A stretch of DNA of 64,000 nucleotides from JAGIBJ01 sp032119795 (GTDB lineage: Bacteria; Actinomycetota; Thermoleophilia; Solirubrobacterales; Solirubrobacteraceae), in assembly GCA_032119795.1 (NCBI GenBank), contig JAUMFO010000024.1, positions 62,001 through 126,000 of the forward strand. Reading direction: 5' to 3'. The position numbers and the translations under genes were made by a program. The notes beneath the pieces are model-generated. The model was given only the letters and a program-made list of their open reading frames with translations, did no database searches and was not told the DNA's origin. Shown one piece after another: positions 9,110-16,964 of this stretch; the first letter of the stretch is position 1; every line of letters starts with the position of its first letter.

Positions 9110-9143
9110 AAGGGGCCCGGCGCCGCTTGGCGCCGGGCCCCTT
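9110..9143. terminator. Bidirectional terminator
   Basis: A perfect 15-bp inverted repeat (9110-9124 and 9129-9143) closes a GCTT loop. It lies in the 87-nt gap between the convergent chelatase-subunit gene and the Thr-rich exported protein gene, so it can stop transcription from both sides. Confidence 0.85.
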
Positions 9144-9171
9144 GAGGCTGCGGTCTAGAGGTGTGCTGACG

Positions 9172-10071
9172 CTAGCCGCGGCGGTACGGATCGACCATCA
9201 CGGAGTCGATCGTGATGCCGATGTTGAGGGCCGGCGAGATCGAGCCGGTGATCGAGCCCACCAGGCCGGTCATGCTGCCGGCGAAGCTCGTGACTGGCTC
9301 GACGATGCCGCCGGTTACGTCGTTGACGAAGTCGGTCGGGGAGAGCGACGTGATCTTCAACTGGACCGAAGCGGTCTTGGTCGTGGAGTTCAGCGGGATG
9401 ATCGTCGCCAGCGGGCTCTTCGGCGTGGCGGCCCAGAGCGACGGCGCAAGCGCCAGCACCTTCGACGAGATCAGCTCGATGTTGGTGATCTTGCCGGCGG
9501 CGTCGCGGTAGATCACGTAGGCGATGAAGCCCGAGAGGGCGGCGTTGTCGACCTTGTAGGCAAAACGGAAGTGCGGATGCGACTCGTCAACGCAGAACGC
9601 GGGCGACGTGACCGACCCGTTCAGTGGGATCGTCGCCTGCTTGTTGCCGGCGAGCACGCCGAGCGTCTCGTTGCCGGACGTGACCTTGGCCCCACCGGAG
9701 AAGGTCCAGCCCTTGCCGCCGTTCTCGAAGCCACCATCGGGAGCGGGTGTGTAGTCGGCGGTGTCGCCGTCGAGCGCCTGGAAGGACTTGGCCGAGGGAA
9801 GCGCCGTGCAGCTCCCCGAGGGCACCGCGGAGCTCGTCGTCGACGACGTGGCCGTCGTCGTCGACGTGTTGGTCGTCGCGATGCCGGTCGAGGTCGTCGT
9901 GACGGCGGGGGTCGTCGCCTTGGGCGCGGTCGTCGTGGTCGTGGTCGTCGTCTTGGGCTTGAACAGGCTGCTCAAGATCCCGGCGTTGGCGCTGGCCGGC
10001 GCGAAGGCGCAGCCGATCACGCCGGCAACGAGCGCCGTTCGGACGATCGTTCCTTGCTTACGTAGTGGCAC
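9172..10071 (-). CDS. Thr-rich exported protein of unknown function
   Basis: A 299-residue protein starting at GTG 10071, with a GGAG ribosome-binding site about 8 nt upstream; an upstream TTG would add a Pro-rich tail before the signal peptide. The signal peptide (IVRTALVAGVIGCAFAPASANA) ends near residue 30. A low-complexity segment of Thr with Ala, Ser and Val follows (about 40-85), typical of a flexible, possibly O-glycosylated wall linker. The C-terminal ~210 residues contain FENGGKGWTFSGGAKV, resembling carbohydrate-binding jelly-roll modules, but I cannot name a family. It is convergent with the chelatase gene and not part of the B12 operon. Confidence 0.75.
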   Translation of the reverse strand: MPLRKQGTIVRTALVAGVIGCAFAPASANAGILSSLFKPKTTTTTTTTAPKATTPAVTTTSTGIATTNTSTTTATSSTTSSAVPSGSCTALPSAKSFQALDGDTADYTPAPDGGFENGGKGWTFSGGAKVTSGNETLGVLAGNKQATIPLNGSVTSPAFCVDESHPHFRFAYKVDNAALSGFIAYVIYRDAAGKITNIELISSKVLALAPSLWAATPKSPLATIIPLNSTTKTASVQLKITSLSPTDFVNDVTGGIVEPVTSFAGSMTGLVGSITGSISPALNIGITIDSVMVDPYRRG

Positions 10072-10153
10072 TCGGGACTCCAAAGGGACGTGGGGCGATG
10101 CGGGGGGGACTGGGCGCAATCCAATGCACCTTCACATTGCCTTTCGTACTCCA

Positions 10154-10170
10154 GGTCAAAAACCTTGACC
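10154..10170. promoter_or_regulatory. Inverted repeat in the cobO upstream region
   Basis: GGTCAA (10154-10159) and TTGACC (10165-10170) form a 6-bp inverted repeat with a 5-nt spacer in the divergent region between the exported-protein gene and cobO. It lies about 57 nt before the likely cobO -10 box. It could be an operator; this is pattern only. Confidence 0.3.
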
Positions 10171-10226
10171 CCATTGCGCCTGAAAAGGGTATGACTTCCA
10201 CCCCACCTCGGCTCGTCCGCCGCCGG

Positions 10227-10239
10227 TACCCTTGCGGGC
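10227..10239 (+). promoter_or_regulatory. -10 box of a leaderless cobO promoter
   Basis: TACCCT (10227-10232) fits TAnnnT and is 7 nt before the cobO ATG. No ribosome-binding site is present, so a leaderless transcript is likely. Confidence 0.5.
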
Positions 10240-10986
10240 ATGGCTGATCAGCAGAGTTCCGAGCGTCCAGCCGGCTACGTCGCCAAGTGCTCGATGCGCG
10301 GCGCCTCCTCGTCGCAGAGCGAGGAAGACGCCCCGATCGAGCGTGCCTTCACCGCTCCGGCGGCGTCGCGCTCGGCCACGCTGGCCCGCAACACCGCCGA
10401 CGGCGTCGACGTGCCCCACACGCCGTTTGACATCGGCTCCCTAGAGCCCAAGCGCCGCAAACCGCGAGACAAACCGCTGCTGGTCGTCATCACGGGAGAC
10501 GGCAAGGGCAAGAGCACCGCCGGCTTCGGCATGCTGCTGCGCTCGTGGAACCGCGACTACCGCTGCGGCGTGATGCAGTTCGTGAAGTCCGGCAAGTGGA
10601 AGGTCGGCGAGCAGCGCGCCGCCGAGGCGCTCGGCGGCATCGACTGGATGAAGATGGGCGACGGCTGGTCGTGGATCTCCAAGGACCTGGAGACGTCTGA
10701 GCAACTCGCCCAGGCCGGCTGGGAGCAGGTCAAGCAGTTCATCGCCGAGCAGCGCTACGAGTTCCTCATGCTCGACGAGTTCACCTACCCGCTGAAGTGG
10801 GGCTGGATCGCCGTGGACGAGGTCGTCGACGTCCTGACGAACCGCCCGGGCTTCCAGCACGTGGTGATCACCGGCCGCGACGCGCCGCAGGCGCTGATCG
10901 ACGCCGCCGACCTCGTCTCGGAGGTCACGCTCGTCAAGCACCAGATGGAGCAGGGGATCCGCGGCCAGCAAGGCATCGAGTGGTGA
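10240..10986 (+). CDS. cobO: Corrinoid adenosyltransferase CobO/BtuR with N-terminal extension
   Basis: A 248-residue ATP:corrinoid adenosyltransferase that attaches the 5'-deoxyadenosyl group to cob(I)yrinic acid a,c-diamide. The P-loop GDGKGKST is at about residues 86-93, and the family motifs MLDEFTYPLKWGW and VVITGRDAPQALIDAADLVSEV follow. The C-terminal KHQMEQGIRGQQGIEW is the usual CobO end. The protein has about 75 extra residues before the catalytic core (polar, Ser/Ala-rich), longer than most family members. The ATG at 10240 has a leaderless promoter, which supports this long form. Its stop codon overlaps the GTG of the next gene, so the two are translationally coupled. Confidence 0.93.
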   Translation: MADQQSSERPAGYVAKCSMRGASSSQSEEDAPIERAFTAPAASRSATLARNTADGVDVPHTPFDIGSLEPKRRKPRDKPLLVVITGDGKGKSTAGFGMLLRSWNRDYRCGVMQFVKSGKWKVGEQRAAEALGGIDWMKMGDGWSWISKDLETSEQLAQAGWEQVKQFIAEQRYEFLMLDEFTYPLKWGWIAVDEVVDVLTNRPGFQHVVITGRDAPQALIDAADLVSEVTLVKHQMEQGIRGQQGIEW

Positions 10987-11435
10987 GTGACGAACCGGGC
11001 GAGCCCACGGTTCACGTCGCCGAGTTCGACGACCTCACCCCCGCCCAGCTCTACGGGATCCTTCAGCTCCGCGTGCAGGTCTTCACCGTTGAGCAGGACT
11101 GCGCCTACCAAGACCTCGACGGCAAAGACCGCCTGCCGGGGACGCTCCAGCTGTGGAGCCAGGACGGCGAGGAGGTCGCGTCGACCTTGCGAATCCTCCA
11201 TGCCGGCGACGACCGCATCGTCGGTCGCGTCGCCACCGGCGAGCCGTTCCGTGGCCAGGGACGCTCCGGCGCATTGCTCCGGCGCGCGATCGTGCTCTGT
11301 GCCGGCCACGCCATCGACATCAGCGCCCAGGCCCACCTGCAGCGCTGGTACGAGTCGTTTGGATTCGTCCGCCACGGTGACGGGTACCTCGAGGACGGCA
11401 TCCCGCACGTCGCGATGCGCCGCAAGGCAGACTGA
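10983..11435 (+). CDS. ElaA-like GNAT family acetyltransferase
   Basis: A 150-residue protein of the GNAT fold, similar to the ElaA type. The GTG start at 10983 overlaps the cobO stop. Visible features are LYGILQLRVQVFTVEQ near the N-terminus (typical of ElaA proteins), LRILHAGDDRIVGRVAT, then the acetyl-CoA binding segment RGQGRSGALLRRAI, and QRWYESFGFVRHGDGYLEDGIPHVAMRR at the end. The substrate is unknown. The gene sits inside the cobalamin cluster between cobO and cbiA; no B12 step needs an acetyltransferase, so its place may be coincidental. Confidence 0.85.
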   Translation: MSDEPGEPTVHVAEFDDLTPAQLYGILQLRVQVFTVEQDCAYQDLDGKDRLPGTLQLWSQDGEEVASTLRILHAGDDRIVGRVATGEPFRGQGRSGALLRRAIVLCAGHAIDISAQAHLQRWYESFGFVRHGDGYLEDGIPHVAMRRKAD

Positions 11436-11441
11436 CCTCGG

Positions 11442-11453
11442 TACCCTCGGGCG
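11442..11453 (+). promoter_or_regulatory. -10 box of an internal leaderless promoter before cbiA
   Basis: TACCCT (11442-11447) followed by 6 nt and the cbiA ATG. It is nearly identical to the element before cobO and would allow cbiA and downstream genes to be transcribed separately. Confidence 0.45.
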
Positions 11454-12932
11454 ATGACCGCGAGGCTCGTAATTGCCGGCACTAGCTCCGGCGCCGGCAA
11501 GACGTCGATCACCTGCGGCCTGATCGGGGCGCTCCGCGCCGCCGGCCACGTCGTCCAGGCCTGCAAGGTCGGGCCGGATTACATCGATCCCAGCTACCAC
11601 GCGATGGCGTCCGGCCGGCCCGGGCGCAACCTCGACGCGTTCATCAGCGGCCCAGACCTGATCGCACCGCTGCTCGCGCACGCGGCCGGGCCGATCACGA
11701 CGCCTGTTGGCCGGGTGGCCGCCACGCCAGATCCCGCGGCCGCAGCCCAGCCGGCAGACATCGTGGTGATCGAGGGCGTGATGGGCCTCTTCGACGGCGC
11801 CTCGGGCCGCGGCGAACTCGCCTCCACCGCGCACGTGGCCAAGCTCACCGGCAGCCCCGTCGTGCTCGTGGTCGACGCCACGGCCATGTCTCGCTCGGCG
11901 GCCGCCGTCGTGCACGGGTTCCGCTCCTTCGACCCGGACGTCCAGGTCGCGGGCGTCATCCTTAACCGGGTCGGCTCCGAGCACCACGAGGCGCTGCTGC
12001 GCGACGCGATCGAGCCGCTCGGTGTGCCGGTCCTTGGCGCGGTGCGTCGCTCGGACCGCCTCGCCACGCCCGAGCGCCACCTGGGGCTCATCCCCGCCAG
12101 CGAGCGCGAGGCCGCAGCTCGACAGGCACTCGACGCCCTCGCCGTGGCCGTCGCCGAGCAGGTCGAGCTCGAGGCGCTGGTGCGACTCGCCAAGTCGGCC
12201 CCGGACTTCCACGTCGCGCCGTGGGCCCCGCCGACCCACGAGATGGGTCAGAGGCATGACGGCGTGCGGATCGCGGTGGCCGCAGGCAATGCTTTCTCCT
12301 TCCACTACCGCGAGAACCTGGAATCGCTCGTCTCACTCGGCGCCGAACTCATCCCATTCGACCCGACCATCGACGACGCGCTGCCTGCAGACGCCGACGC
12401 CCTGATGCTTGCGGGCGGCTTCCCCGAGGTCTACGGCGAGGCGCTGGCGGCCAACCAGCCGCTGCGGACCAAGGTCGCGTCGGCCGTCCGCGGTGGACTC
12501 CCCACGATCGCCGAGTGCGGCGGGCTGCTCTACCTCTGCGACCGCCTCGACGACCACGCCATGTGCGGCGTGCTCCCGGGAGCGGCCCGCATGGCCGGGC
12601 GACTCTCGCTCGGCTACCGCGAGGCGCGCGCCGAGTCGGACTCCCCGCTGGCCGCCGCCGGCGCCGAGCTGCGCGGGCACGAGTTTCACTATTCGACGGT
12701 CGATCCGTCGGGTGGCAACGGCGACGATGGCGTCGGCGCGGCCTGGACGCTGCGCGCGCGAGGACGCGAGCGCCGCGAAGGCTTCGCGACGCCGACGCTC
12801 GCTGCGAGCTACCTCCACATGCACTGGGCGGCCTTCCCGGACGTACCCAGGCGCCTCGTCGCCGCGGCAGCGACCCACGCTGACCGTCGCTCGTCGCGGG
12901 TAGCTGCCAGCCCGGGAGCTGCTCCCGCATGA
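11454..12932 (+). CDS. cobB: Cobyrinate / hydrogenobyrinate a,c-diamide synthase
   Basis: A 492-residue glutamine-dependent amidase that converts the a and c carboxylates of the corrin ring to amides using ATP. The N-terminal dethiobiotin synthetase-like domain has the P-loop GTSSGAGKT at residues 9-17 and ACKVGPDYIDPSYH. The C-terminal class I glutamine amidotransferase domain has the nucleophile Cys355 in ECGGLLYL and a late His in HMHWAAFP. Length is normal for CbiA/CobB. In this aerobic pathway the substrate is probably hydrogenobyrinic acid, before cobalt insertion, so the name CobB is preferred; CbiA is the anaerobic counterpart. The last 4 nt overlap the next gene. Confidence 0.93.
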   Translation: MTARLVIAGTSSGAGKTSITCGLIGALRAAGHVVQACKVGPDYIDPSYHAMASGRPGRNLDAFISGPDLIAPLLAHAAGPITTPVGRVAATPDPAAAAQPADIVVIEGVMGLFDGASGRGELASTAHVAKLTGSPVVLVVDATAMSRSAAAVVHGFRSFDPDVQVAGVILNRVGSEHHEALLRDAIEPLGVPVLGAVRRSDRLATPERHLGLIPASEREAAARQALDALAVAVAEQVELEALVRLAKSAPDFHVAPWAPPTHEMGQRHDGVRIAVAAGNAFSFHYRENLESLVSLGAELIPFDPTIDDALPADADALMLAGGFPEVYGEALAANQPLRTKVASAVRGGLPTIAECGGLLYLCDRLDDHAMCGVLPGAARMAGRLSLGYREARAESDSPLAAAGAELRGHEFHYSTVDPSGGNGDDGVGAAWTLRARGRERREGFATPTLAASYLHMHWAAFPDVPRRLVAAAATHADRRSSRVAASPGAAPA

Positions 12933-14797
12933 CGCTCGTGGTCGCCATCGGCGGCGTACGCAGCGGGAAGAGCGCGTGGGCCGAGCACCAGGCCGACGAA
13001 CTCGCCGGAGGATCGACCGTGACGGTGCTCGCCACCGCCGATCCAGCAGACACCTCAATGCGCGAGCGCATCGATCGCCACCAGGCACGCCGCGACGACA
13101 ACTGGGCGGTCGTCGACCTGCATGGGCGCGCGGATCTAGCGGGCGCGCTGCCGGAGCGAGGCGTCGCACTGCTCGACGGACTCGGCGGCTGGGTAGCCAG
13201 CTTCCTCAGCGCCGCAGGCGCCTTTGCCGACGACCGAGCCGCGGCCAAATCCGCCACGACGCTCGCCATGGGTCGAGCCCATGATGCCCTTCAGGCCCTG
13301 ATCGATGCCGCGTCGGAGCCTGGCCGCGATCTCGTCGTGGTGACCGAGGAGACCGGACTCGGCGTGGTGCCGCTGGGCGCAGGGACGGCCGCGTGGGTTG
13401 ACCTCGTCGGCGAGCTCAACCAGCGACTGGTGCGCTGCGCAGATCTGGCCGTCGTGGTCGTGGCGGGGCGCGCCCTGCCACTGGGCGACTCCGTCCGACC
13501 ACTCTCGCCGACACGCAGCGGCCCGCCACTCTCCGTGGTGCCGCAGGAGCTCCGCACGGCCACGACCAAGGGCGTGGCCGACGACGGAGAGCGCCGAGCC
13601 CACCCGCGACTCGTTGGCGCCACCCCCGCCTCTCGGGCGCGGCGCGCCGAGGCAACGGCGGCGAGCGACGCCGCCCCGCTCCCCGGACTGGCCCCGGCAA
13701 CCACCGCCCCGCGCCCCAGACAGAACGATCGCCCTGCCGCTGCGGGAGCACCGGCCAACCTCGCGGCACTGCGCCTCCATGGCGACCGACTCGTGCGCCC
13801 CGGCGACGCCGACCATGCCGTCAACGTCGTTGCGCAAGGTCCACCGTCGTGGCTGACCGACGCCCTCGCAGGCGTGCTGCTTGAGGGACGCCTGAGCCGC
13901 TACCCGGACGTCACCGAGGCCGAACGCGCGCTCGCCGGGCTCTACGGCCGCACCCCGGCCGAGGTCGTCGCAACGAACGGCGCCGCCCAGGCACTCTGGC
14001 TCCTGCCGGCAGCACTGCGCCCACAGCTCGCCGCCTGCATCCACCCGCTCTTCACCGAGGCCGAGGCGGCGCTCCACGCGCACGGCGTGCCGGTCGTCCG
14101 CATCCACCGAGACCCTGCGGCCGACTTCGCGATCGACGCGTCGGTCATCCCCGAGGCCGCCGACCTCGTGCTCCTCGGCAACCCAGCGGCGGCAAGCGGG
14201 ACCCTCACGAGCGCCGACACCGTCCGCTCGCTCCTGCGACCGGGCCGTACCGTGGTGGTCGACGAAGCGTTCATGGATCTCGTCCCCGGCGAGGCCGAGG
14301 CCCTCACGGCTCAAACCCATGAAGGGCTGATCGTGGTCCGGAGCTTCACGAAGTCGCTCAGCATCCCCGGCGTCCGCTGCGGGGCTGCACTCGCCTCGCC
14401 GGCCGTGGCCGAGCAGCTTCGAGCCGTCCGGCCACCGTGGTCGGTCAACGCGTTTGCGATCGCCGCGATGGTCGCGCTCGCCGGACACCCGGACGAACTC
14501 ACTTCGCGAGCCGAACAGGCCGCGGCAGAGCGCGCCGACCTCGTGACCAAGTTGGCCGACGTCGCCGGCCTCCGCGCCTGGCCCTCGTCGACCAATCACG
14601 TCCTTGTGCGCGTCGCAGACGGCGCCGGGGTGGCGGCATCTCTTCGGGCGGCCCGCATTGCCGTGCGCCCATGCGGGAGCTTCCCCGGGCTCACCGACGA
14701 TCACCTGCGCATCACCGCCCGGAGCCCCGCAGCCAACGCAGCCCTGTCTGAGGCCCTCGCAGCCGCAATCACCAGCGGCCACGGCTCGATCGCGTGA
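12929..14797 (+). CDS. CobU-CobC fusion: adenosylcobinamide kinase plus PLP aminotransferase-like domain
   Basis: A 622-residue bifunctional protein. Residues 1-190 are CobU (adenosylcobinamide kinase/guanylyltransferase): P-loop GGVRSGKSAW near the start, RIDRHQARRDDNW with the likely guanylylated His, LLDGLGGWVAS, and EETGLGVVPLG. A ~85-residue Pro/Ala/Arg-rich linker follows. From about residue 277 it is a class I/II PLP enzyme of the CobC/CobD type (HGDRLVRPG...YPDVTEAE...ATNGAAQALWLLP) with the PLP Lys475 in RSFTKSLSIPG. CobD relatives decarboxylate L-threonine phosphate to make the aminopropanol arm. The fusion joins supply of that arm to activation of cobinamide. The gene overlaps both neighbours by 4 nt, so it is coupled to cobB and cbiET. 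Confidence 0.9.
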   Translation: MTLVVAIGGVRSGKSAWAEHQADELAGGSTVTVLATADPADTSMRERIDRHQARRDDNWAVVDLHGRADLAGALPERGVALLDGLGGWVASFLSAAGAFADDRAAAKSATTLAMGRAHDALQALIDAASEPGRDLVVVTEETGLGVVPLGAGTAAWVDLVGELNQRLVRCADLAVVVVAGRALPLGDSVRPLSPTRSGPPLSVVPQELRTATTKGVADDGERRAHPRLVGATPASRARRAEATAASDAAPLPGLAPATTAPRPRQNDRPAAAGAPANLAALRLHGDRLVRPGDADHAVNVVAQGPPSWLTDALAGVLLEGRLSRYPDVTEAERALAGLYGRTPAEVVATNGAAQALWLLPAALRPQLAACIHPLFTEAEAALHAHGVPVVRIHRDPAADFAIDASVIPEAADLVLLGNPAAASGTLTSADTVRSLLRPGRTVVVDEAFMDLVPGEAEALTAQTHEGLIVVRSFTKSLSIPGVRCGAALASPAVAEQLRAVRPPWSVNAFAIAAMVALAGHPDELTSRAEQAAAERADLVTKLADVAGLRAWPSSTNHVLVRVADGAGVAASLRAARIAVRPCGSFPGLTDDHLRITARSPAANAALSEALAAAITSGHGSIA

Positions 14798-16074
14798 CCG
14801 GCGCCGCGCCTCAGGGCTCGGCCAAGCTCGCCGTGATCGGAATCGGCGAGGACGGCTGGCCCGGCCTCGGCGACCCAGCGCGGACCGCACTCCTCGGCGC
14901 GCCGACCATCCTGGGAAGCCCCCGCCAACTCGCGCTGCTTCCGGTCGAGGTGCTCGGCACCCGAGAATCATGGCCTAGTCCCATGGGGCCACGGGTCGAC
15001 GAACTCGTGGCGGCACTCACCGCTGGCGAGGACCCCAGCCAGTGGGCGGTTCTCGCCTCGGGCGACCCCATGCTCTACGGCGTCGGCGCGACGCTCACCG
15101 CACGAGGAGTCCCGGCCAGCACCCTTTGCGTCTACCCCGCCACCTCGGCCTACGCCCTGGCCTGTGCTCGGCTCGGCTGGGCCCAGCAGTCCACGTCGCT
15201 CGTGAGCCGAGTCGCCAACCCGCATGAGCCGGTCGCGCGAATCCTGCGGCTCGGGGGACGCATGGTCGTCTACGTCGCAGGCCTGGGCGGCGCGACGGCC
15301 CTCGCCGATGAGCTGCGAAGCGCCGGACTCGGTGCAGCGCGGTTCGTCGTGATGGAGCGCCTGGGTGGCCCGGCGGAACGCGTGATCGAATCGACGGCAG
15401 AGGCCTGGACCGGCGACGCCGACCCGCTCCACCTGGTCGCCGTCGAGTTCGACGAACAGAACGATCCGTCTCCTGCTGGCGGGCGGCTCCTCAGCACGGC
15501 GCCGGGCCTCCCCGACGAGCTCTTCGGCGGCGACGGCCAGCTCACCCGAGCGGAGGTGCGCGCGGTCGCCCTCGCCGCACTCGCCCCGCAGCCCGGCGAG
15601 TCGCTTTGGGACGTCGGCGCAGGATCGGGCACGATCGGGATCGAGTGGTGCCGCGCCAGCCCAACTACCCACGCGATCGCCATCGAGCAGCGGCCCGATC
15701 GCGTCGCCACGATCGTCGCCAACGCCGAGGCCCTCCATGCGGCGCCGCGCGTGAGCGTGATCGAAGGCCAGACCCCCGAGGCGCTCGACGGACTCCCGAC
15801 GCCGGACGCCGTCTTCATCGGCGGTGGGCTCACCGCCGGCGTGCTCGACCGCTGCTGGTCGGTCCTGCCGTGGGGCGGACGCCTGGTGGCGACGGCCGTC
15901 ACCCTCGAAGGCGAGCGACTCCTCATCGACGCCGCGGCGACCCACGGTGGCCGACTCGTGCGACTCGACGTCGCTCATGCTGAGCCGATCGGACGCTTCA
16001 CCGGTTGGAAGCCCGAGCGCCCAATCGTGCTGTGGAGCGCCACCAAATCCGACACGCCCGGCGACCAGTCCTGA
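14794..16074 (+). CDS. cobL: Precorrin-6Y C5,15-methyltransferase (decarboxylating), CbiE-CbiT fusion
   Basis: A 426-residue fusion that methylates C5 and C15 of the corrin ring and removes the C12 acetate carboxyl. Residues 1-205 are the CbiE-type tetrapyrrole methylase (VIGIGEDGWPGLGD, ASGDPMLYGVGATL). Residues ~225-426 are the CbiT-type class I SAM methyltransferase: RAVALAALAPQPGESLWDVGAGSGTIGIEW is the SAM-binding motif I region, followed by AIEQRPDR and VFIGGGLTAG. The two halves are separate proteins in anaerobic bacteria and fused here as in CobL of aerobic producers. Start GTG 14794 overlaps the previous stop by 4 nt. Confidence 0.93.
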   Translation: MTGAAPQGSAKLAVIGIGEDGWPGLGDPARTALLGAPTILGSPRQLALLPVEVLGTRESWPSPMGPRVDELVAALTAGEDPSQWAVLASGDPMLYGVGATLTARGVPASTLCVYPATSAYALACARLGWAQQSTSLVSRVANPHEPVARILRLGGRMVVYVAGLGGATALADELRSAGLGAARFVVMERLGGPAERVIESTAEAWTGDADPLHLVAVEFDEQNDPSPAGGRLLSTAPGLPDELFGGDGQLTRAEVRAVALAALAPQPGESLWDVGAGSGTIGIEWCRASPTTHAIAIEQRPDRVATIVANAEALHAAPRVSVIEGQTPEALDGLPTPDAVFIGGGLTAGVLDRCWSVLPWGGRLVATAVTLEGERLLIDAAATHGGRLVRLDVAHAEPIGRFTGWKPERPIVLWSATKSDTPGDQS

Positions 16075-16078
16075 ACCC

Positions 16079-16879
16079 ATGACGAACCTGCAATCGCCCC
16101 AGAATTCGGCCGCTCTCGGCACCGTGCACTTCATCGGCGCCGGCCCCGGCGCCGCCGACCTCCTCACCCTGCGCGCGGCAGCGCTGATCGCGCGGTGCCC
16201 CGTCTGCGTGTATGCCGGGGCACTCGTCCCGCCAGCCGTCCTGGAGCACTGCCCGAGCGACGCCACCCTGATCGACACACAGGACCTCGACCTCGACCAG
16301 ATCACCGAGGCCCTCGTCTCGGCTGCTCGCGCCGGCCAGGACGTCGCCCGTCTGCAGTCCGGCGACCTGTCGATCTACAGCGCGCTCACGGAGCAGATCC
16401 GCCGCCTCGACGCCGCCGGCGTGACCTGGGACATGACGCCGGGCGTTCCCGCGTTCGCCGCTGCGTCGGCTGCCATCGGCCGTGAACTGACCGTCCCAGG
16501 CGTGGCGCAGTCGCTGATCCTGACCCGCCACTCACGGCAGGCGACCGCGATGCCAGCTGGTGAGGAGCTGGCCTCGCTCGCCGCCCACGGGACAACGCTC
16601 GCCCTCCACCTCGCCACGCAGGCGATCGACGAACTCGCGCCCATGCTGGCCGAGCACTACGGCGAGCACTGCCCGGTCTACGTCGTGGCCCGCGCGAGCT
16701 GGCCCGACGAACTCGTCCTGCGCGGGACACTGGCGACGATCGCCACCCAGGTCGCTGCTGCCGGCCTCAAGCGGACGTCAACAATCCTGATCGGACCCGC
16801 CCTGGCCGGCACGGGCGCCGACGGCGCTTGCGTCAGCCACCTCTACTCGCCCGAGCGCGACCGCACCATCACGAGCTAG
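16079..16879 (+). CDS. cobM: Precorrin-4 C11-methyltransferase
   Basis: A 266-residue SAM-dependent tetrapyrrole methylase (CobM/CbiF). The N-terminal motif HFIGAGPGAADLLTLRA is at about residues 17-33, followed by YAGALVPPAVL, LQSGDLSIYSALTEQ and the family pattern TPGVPAFAAASA. The LTLRA and CVYAGALVP sequences separate CbiF/CobM from the other methylases. It starts at ATG 16079, 4 nt after the cobL stop, and is the last gene of the first B12 block. The order of ring methylations places it after CobJ and before CobF. Confidence 0.93.
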   Translation: MTNLQSPQNSAALGTVHFIGAGPGAADLLTLRAAALIARCPVCVYAGALVPPAVLEHCPSDATLIDTQDLDLDQITEALVSAARAGQDVARLQSGDLSIYSALTEQIRRLDAAGVTWDMTPGVPAFAAASAAIGRELTVPGVAQSLILTRHSRQATAMPAGEELASLAAHGTTLALHLATQAIDELAPMLAEHYGEHCPVYVVARASWPDELVLRGTLATIATQVAAAGLKRTSTILIGPALAGTGADGACVSHLYSPERDRTITS

Positions 16880-16964
16880 CCCCCGCGCGCCGCCGGGGCC
16901 GGTCGAAATCAAGGACGTAAAACGCCCGGCATCTCGACCAGCCCGATGGCGCGTCATGAGTTGA

